Assembly (NCBI RefSeq): GCF_009857885.1
Contig: NZ_WWER01000002.1
Location: 434,001-498,000, forward strand
Direction of reading: 5' to 3'
DNA: 64,000 nucleotides
Origin: Pusillimonas sp. TS35
Lineage (GTDB): Bacteria > Pseudomonadota > Gammaproteobacteria > Burkholderiales > Burkholderiaceae_B
Shown here: positions 62,345 through 64,000 of the stretch, in pieces
Position numbering within the stretch: position 1 is the first letter of the stretch
Layout: every line of letters begins with the position of its first letter
Made by a program: the position numbers and the translations under genes
The notes under the pieces: model-generated
Database searches by the model: none
What the model saw: the letters and a program-made list of their open reading frames with translations, nothing else
Told to the model about the DNA's origin: nothing

Positions 62345-63828
62345 TGCACAAACTTTCGATACCTGAGATTGTCACCAGCTATATCCAAGGTGGCTGGGAA
62401 CCTGCGGGCAGCACGCGGCTGCCTGTGCTCAATCCTGCCACCGAAGAAACCATTGCCTGGGTGTCCGAAGCGGATGAAGCGCAGACCGCGCGTGCCGTCG
62501 AGGCCGCCCACGCCAGTTATCGTGCGGGGGTCTGGTCGCGGATGCCGGTCGCGCAGCGGCGTGCCGTATTCCGCCGCATTGCCGAGCTTACCGCGCAGCA
62601 CTTTGACGAGCTGGCGGGCCTGGAGGTGATCAACACAGGCCTGCCCTTTGCATATGCGCGCAACCGGCAAATTCCGCGCATTGTGCGCAACTTTGAATTT
62701 TTTGCCGACTGGATGTCGCAGAACACAGAACGCAGCGGGATCCAGGACGATGCCTACCTGCGCTATGTGGTGCGTGTTCCGGCAGGCGTTGCGGCGCTCA
62801 TATCGCCCTGGAATGCGCCGCTTGCGCTGGCGTCGACCAAGATTGCCGCCGCCTTGGCCTTCGGCAACAGTTGTGTGGTCAAGACGGCTGAGCAGACACC
62901 GCTTGCGGTGGCGCGTTTCATGGAGCTGCTGACTGAAGCGGGCGTGCCGCCGGGTGTGGTCAATATGGTCAACGGACGGGGCGATGTCACGGGCGATGCG
63001 CTGGTGCGTCATCCGCTGGTCAACGTCGTGTCGTTTACCGGCGGCACTCATACCGGCCGCATGATTGCTGCCGCCGCGTCGCCGCAGCTCAAGCGCGTGG
63101 ATCTGGAACTCGGCGGCAAGTCTGCCAATATCATTACTGCGTCGGCTGATCTGGATGCGGCCCTGGACGGCGCCTTGAGCGCTATCTACACCAATAACGG
63201 CCAGCAATGCTTTGCGGGCTCGCGTATCCTGGTGCAGCGTGAGATTGCCGACGCCTTCATCGGTGCTTTTATTGAGCGAGCACGCAGCATCCGGGTGGGC
63301 AGCCCCGACGACCCGGACACCGAATTGGGGCCTTTGGCGAACGCGCAGCACTATGCGCGTGTCATGTCGTTTGTCGAAACCGCCAAGGCCGAAGGTGCGC
63401 GGATTCTCACGGGCGGGCAGCGCCCCGCGCACTGCCCCAAGGGTTACTACATCGAGCCGACAGCGGTGCTTGTGGACTCGAATCAAAGTCGACTTTGCCA
63501 GGAAGAAATCTTCGGGCCATTTGCGGCAATTCAGATCTTCGACACATTTGACGAAGCAATCCGCATTGCCAACGACTCGGCGTTCGGCCTGGTTTCGTAC
63601 CTGTGGTCCTCCGACCTGGAACAGTGTATGCGAGCCGGCAATGAGATCGAGGCGGGTGTGGTGCTGGTCAATACGCCGATGCTGCTTGACCTGCGCTTCC
63701 CTTTTGGTGGGTTCAAGGATTCGGGGTTGGGCCGCGAAGGCATAGAAGGCATGCGGCATTTCTATACCGAAGAGAAGACGGTCACGATTGCCCTGCGCAG
63801 GCCCGACATGGTCAGGTTTGGCGCATAA
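62341..63828 (+). CDS. Aldehyde dehydrogenase
   Basis: NAD(P)-dependent aldehyde dehydrogenase, 495 residues. It has the cofactor region LISPWNAPLALASTK near residue 155, SFTGGTHTGR near 228, the catalytic Glu in LELGGKSANI near 255 and the catalytic Cys in NNGQQCFAGSR near residue 290. EIFGPFAAIQ near 390 is also normal. It overlaps the SDR by four bases. In context it most likely oxidises the aldehyde released by the oxygenase to an acid. Confidence 0.95.
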   Translation: MMHKLSIPEIVTSYIQGGWEPAGSTRLPVLNPATEETIAWVSEADEAQTARAVEAAHASYRAGVWSRMPVAQRRAVFRRIAELTAQHFDELAGLEVINTGLPFAYARNRQIPRIVRNFEFFADWMSQNTERSGIQDDAYLRYVVRVPAGVAALISPWNAPLALASTKIAAALAFGNSCVVKTAEQTPLAVARFMELLTEAGVPPGVVNMVNGRGDVTGDALVRHPLVNVVSFTGGTHTGRMIAAAASPQLKRVDLELGGKSANIITASADLDAALDGALSAIYTNNGQQCFAGSRILVQREIADAFIGAFIERARSIRVGSPDDPDTELGPLANAQHYARVMSFVETAKAEGARILTGGQRPAHCPKGYYIEPTAVLVDSNQSRLCQEEIFGPFAAIQIFDTFDEAIRIANDSAFGLVSYLWSSDLEQCMRAGNEIEAGVVLVNTPMLLDLRFPFGGFKDSGLGREGIEGMRHFYTEEKTVTIALRRPDMVRFGA

Positions 63829-63835
63829 GGCTCGG

Positions 63836-63862
63836 GTGCCGGGCGCTGTGATCGCCCGGTGC
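63836..63862 (+). other. GC-rich hairpin after the aldehyde dehydrogenase
   Basis: CCGGGCG (63839-63845) pairs with CGCCCGG (63853-63859) around a seven-base loop, with extra G-T pairs outside. No T tract is present. It is a likely 3' end of the operon. Confidence 0.5.
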
Positions 63863-63926
63863 CTGGCGCCTGGCATCGGGCGGGTGGGCAGCATGTACCG
63901 CGGCCCATCCGGCCTTGGTTTGCCAA

Positions 63927-64000
63927 TCAGTATTCCGACGACTTGCCCGTCAGGGCCACGCCGATGCGCAGCATGAGGTAGGATAGGCCATCGATGAAGT
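63927..64000 (-). CDS. C-terminal end of an unidentified gene
   Basis: A leftward frame enters from the right edge and ends at TGA (complement 63927-63929). The 23 visible residues end SYLMLRIGVALTGKSSEY. The pattern is loosely like the tail of phospholipase D-type cardiolipin synthases, but that is a guess. Confidence 0.4.
   Translation of the reverse strand, partial: FIDGLSYLMLRIGVALTGKSSEY

Noticed and set aside
62290-63894. A 534-codon minus-strand frame over the aldehyde dehydrogenase gene
   Set aside because: Antisense to a gene with intact catalytic motifs; reverse-frame artefact of high GC.

Overview
The window looks like chromosomal DNA of a GC-rich betaproteobacterium of the Alcaligenaceae (Bordetella/Achromobacter/Pusillimonas side). 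This rests on gene content and order: divergent mrcA, aroK-aroB-dgt, uvrA and an MFS gene next to ssb; a Burkholderiales-type aa3 oxidase operon with its 36-residue and DUF2970 small proteins; Bug/TctC-type binding proteins; a Burkholderiales-type porin; and rpoH with a CIRCE element. No rRNA, tRNA, CRISPR array, insertion sequence or prophage gene was seen.

Layout. 1-8.3 kb is housekeeping: PBP1A (partial), shikimate kinase, dehydroquinate synthase, dNTPase, UvrA, an MFS exporter and SSB with a very clear terminator. 8.3-30.3 kb is a catabolic and uptake region. A leftward operon encodes a branched-chain-type ABC importer with a fused LivM-LivG. In the middle are two FCD-type GntR regulators, a shikimate-dehydrogenase-like enzyme, a GMC oxidoreductase and an SDR. 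A rightward operon encodes a second LivKHMGF importer, another SDR and a complete 2-oxoacid dehydrogenase-type complex: fused E1 alpha-beta, a VOC protein, E2 and E3. Candidate operators tie the regulators to their promoters, and both importers carry a strong hairpin between the binding-protein gene and the permease genes.

30.3-39.4 kb holds nadA-nadB (no nadC here) behind two copies of a palindromic operator, an arsR-arsC-acr3 arsenic operon, nnrU, a lytic transglycosylase, an exported dienelactone hydrolase and a Nudix hydrolase. 39.6-48.2 kb is the cytochrome c oxidase operon (coxB, ctaD, small proteins, ctaE, SURF1, an Sco-like protein, ctaA, ctaB, Sco). The Cox11/CtaG gene is missing from its usual slot. 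48.3-52.3 kb has a large Na+/H+ antiporter with a cyclic-nucleotide-like domain, a candidate small RNA with a CU-rich, anti-Shine-Dalgarno-like loop, and rpoH behind a perfect CIRCE element.

52.5-63.9 kb holds an orphan binding protein, a porin and a probable catabolic operon: an IclR regulator, two alpha/beta hydrolases, two TctC-type binding proteins, a carotenoid-oxygenase-family enzyme, an SDR and an aldehyde dehydrogenase. Together these suggest oxidative cleavage of a stilbene-like or apocarotenoid-like compound to aldehydes and then acids. The window ends inside a leftward gene that could not be identified with confidence.
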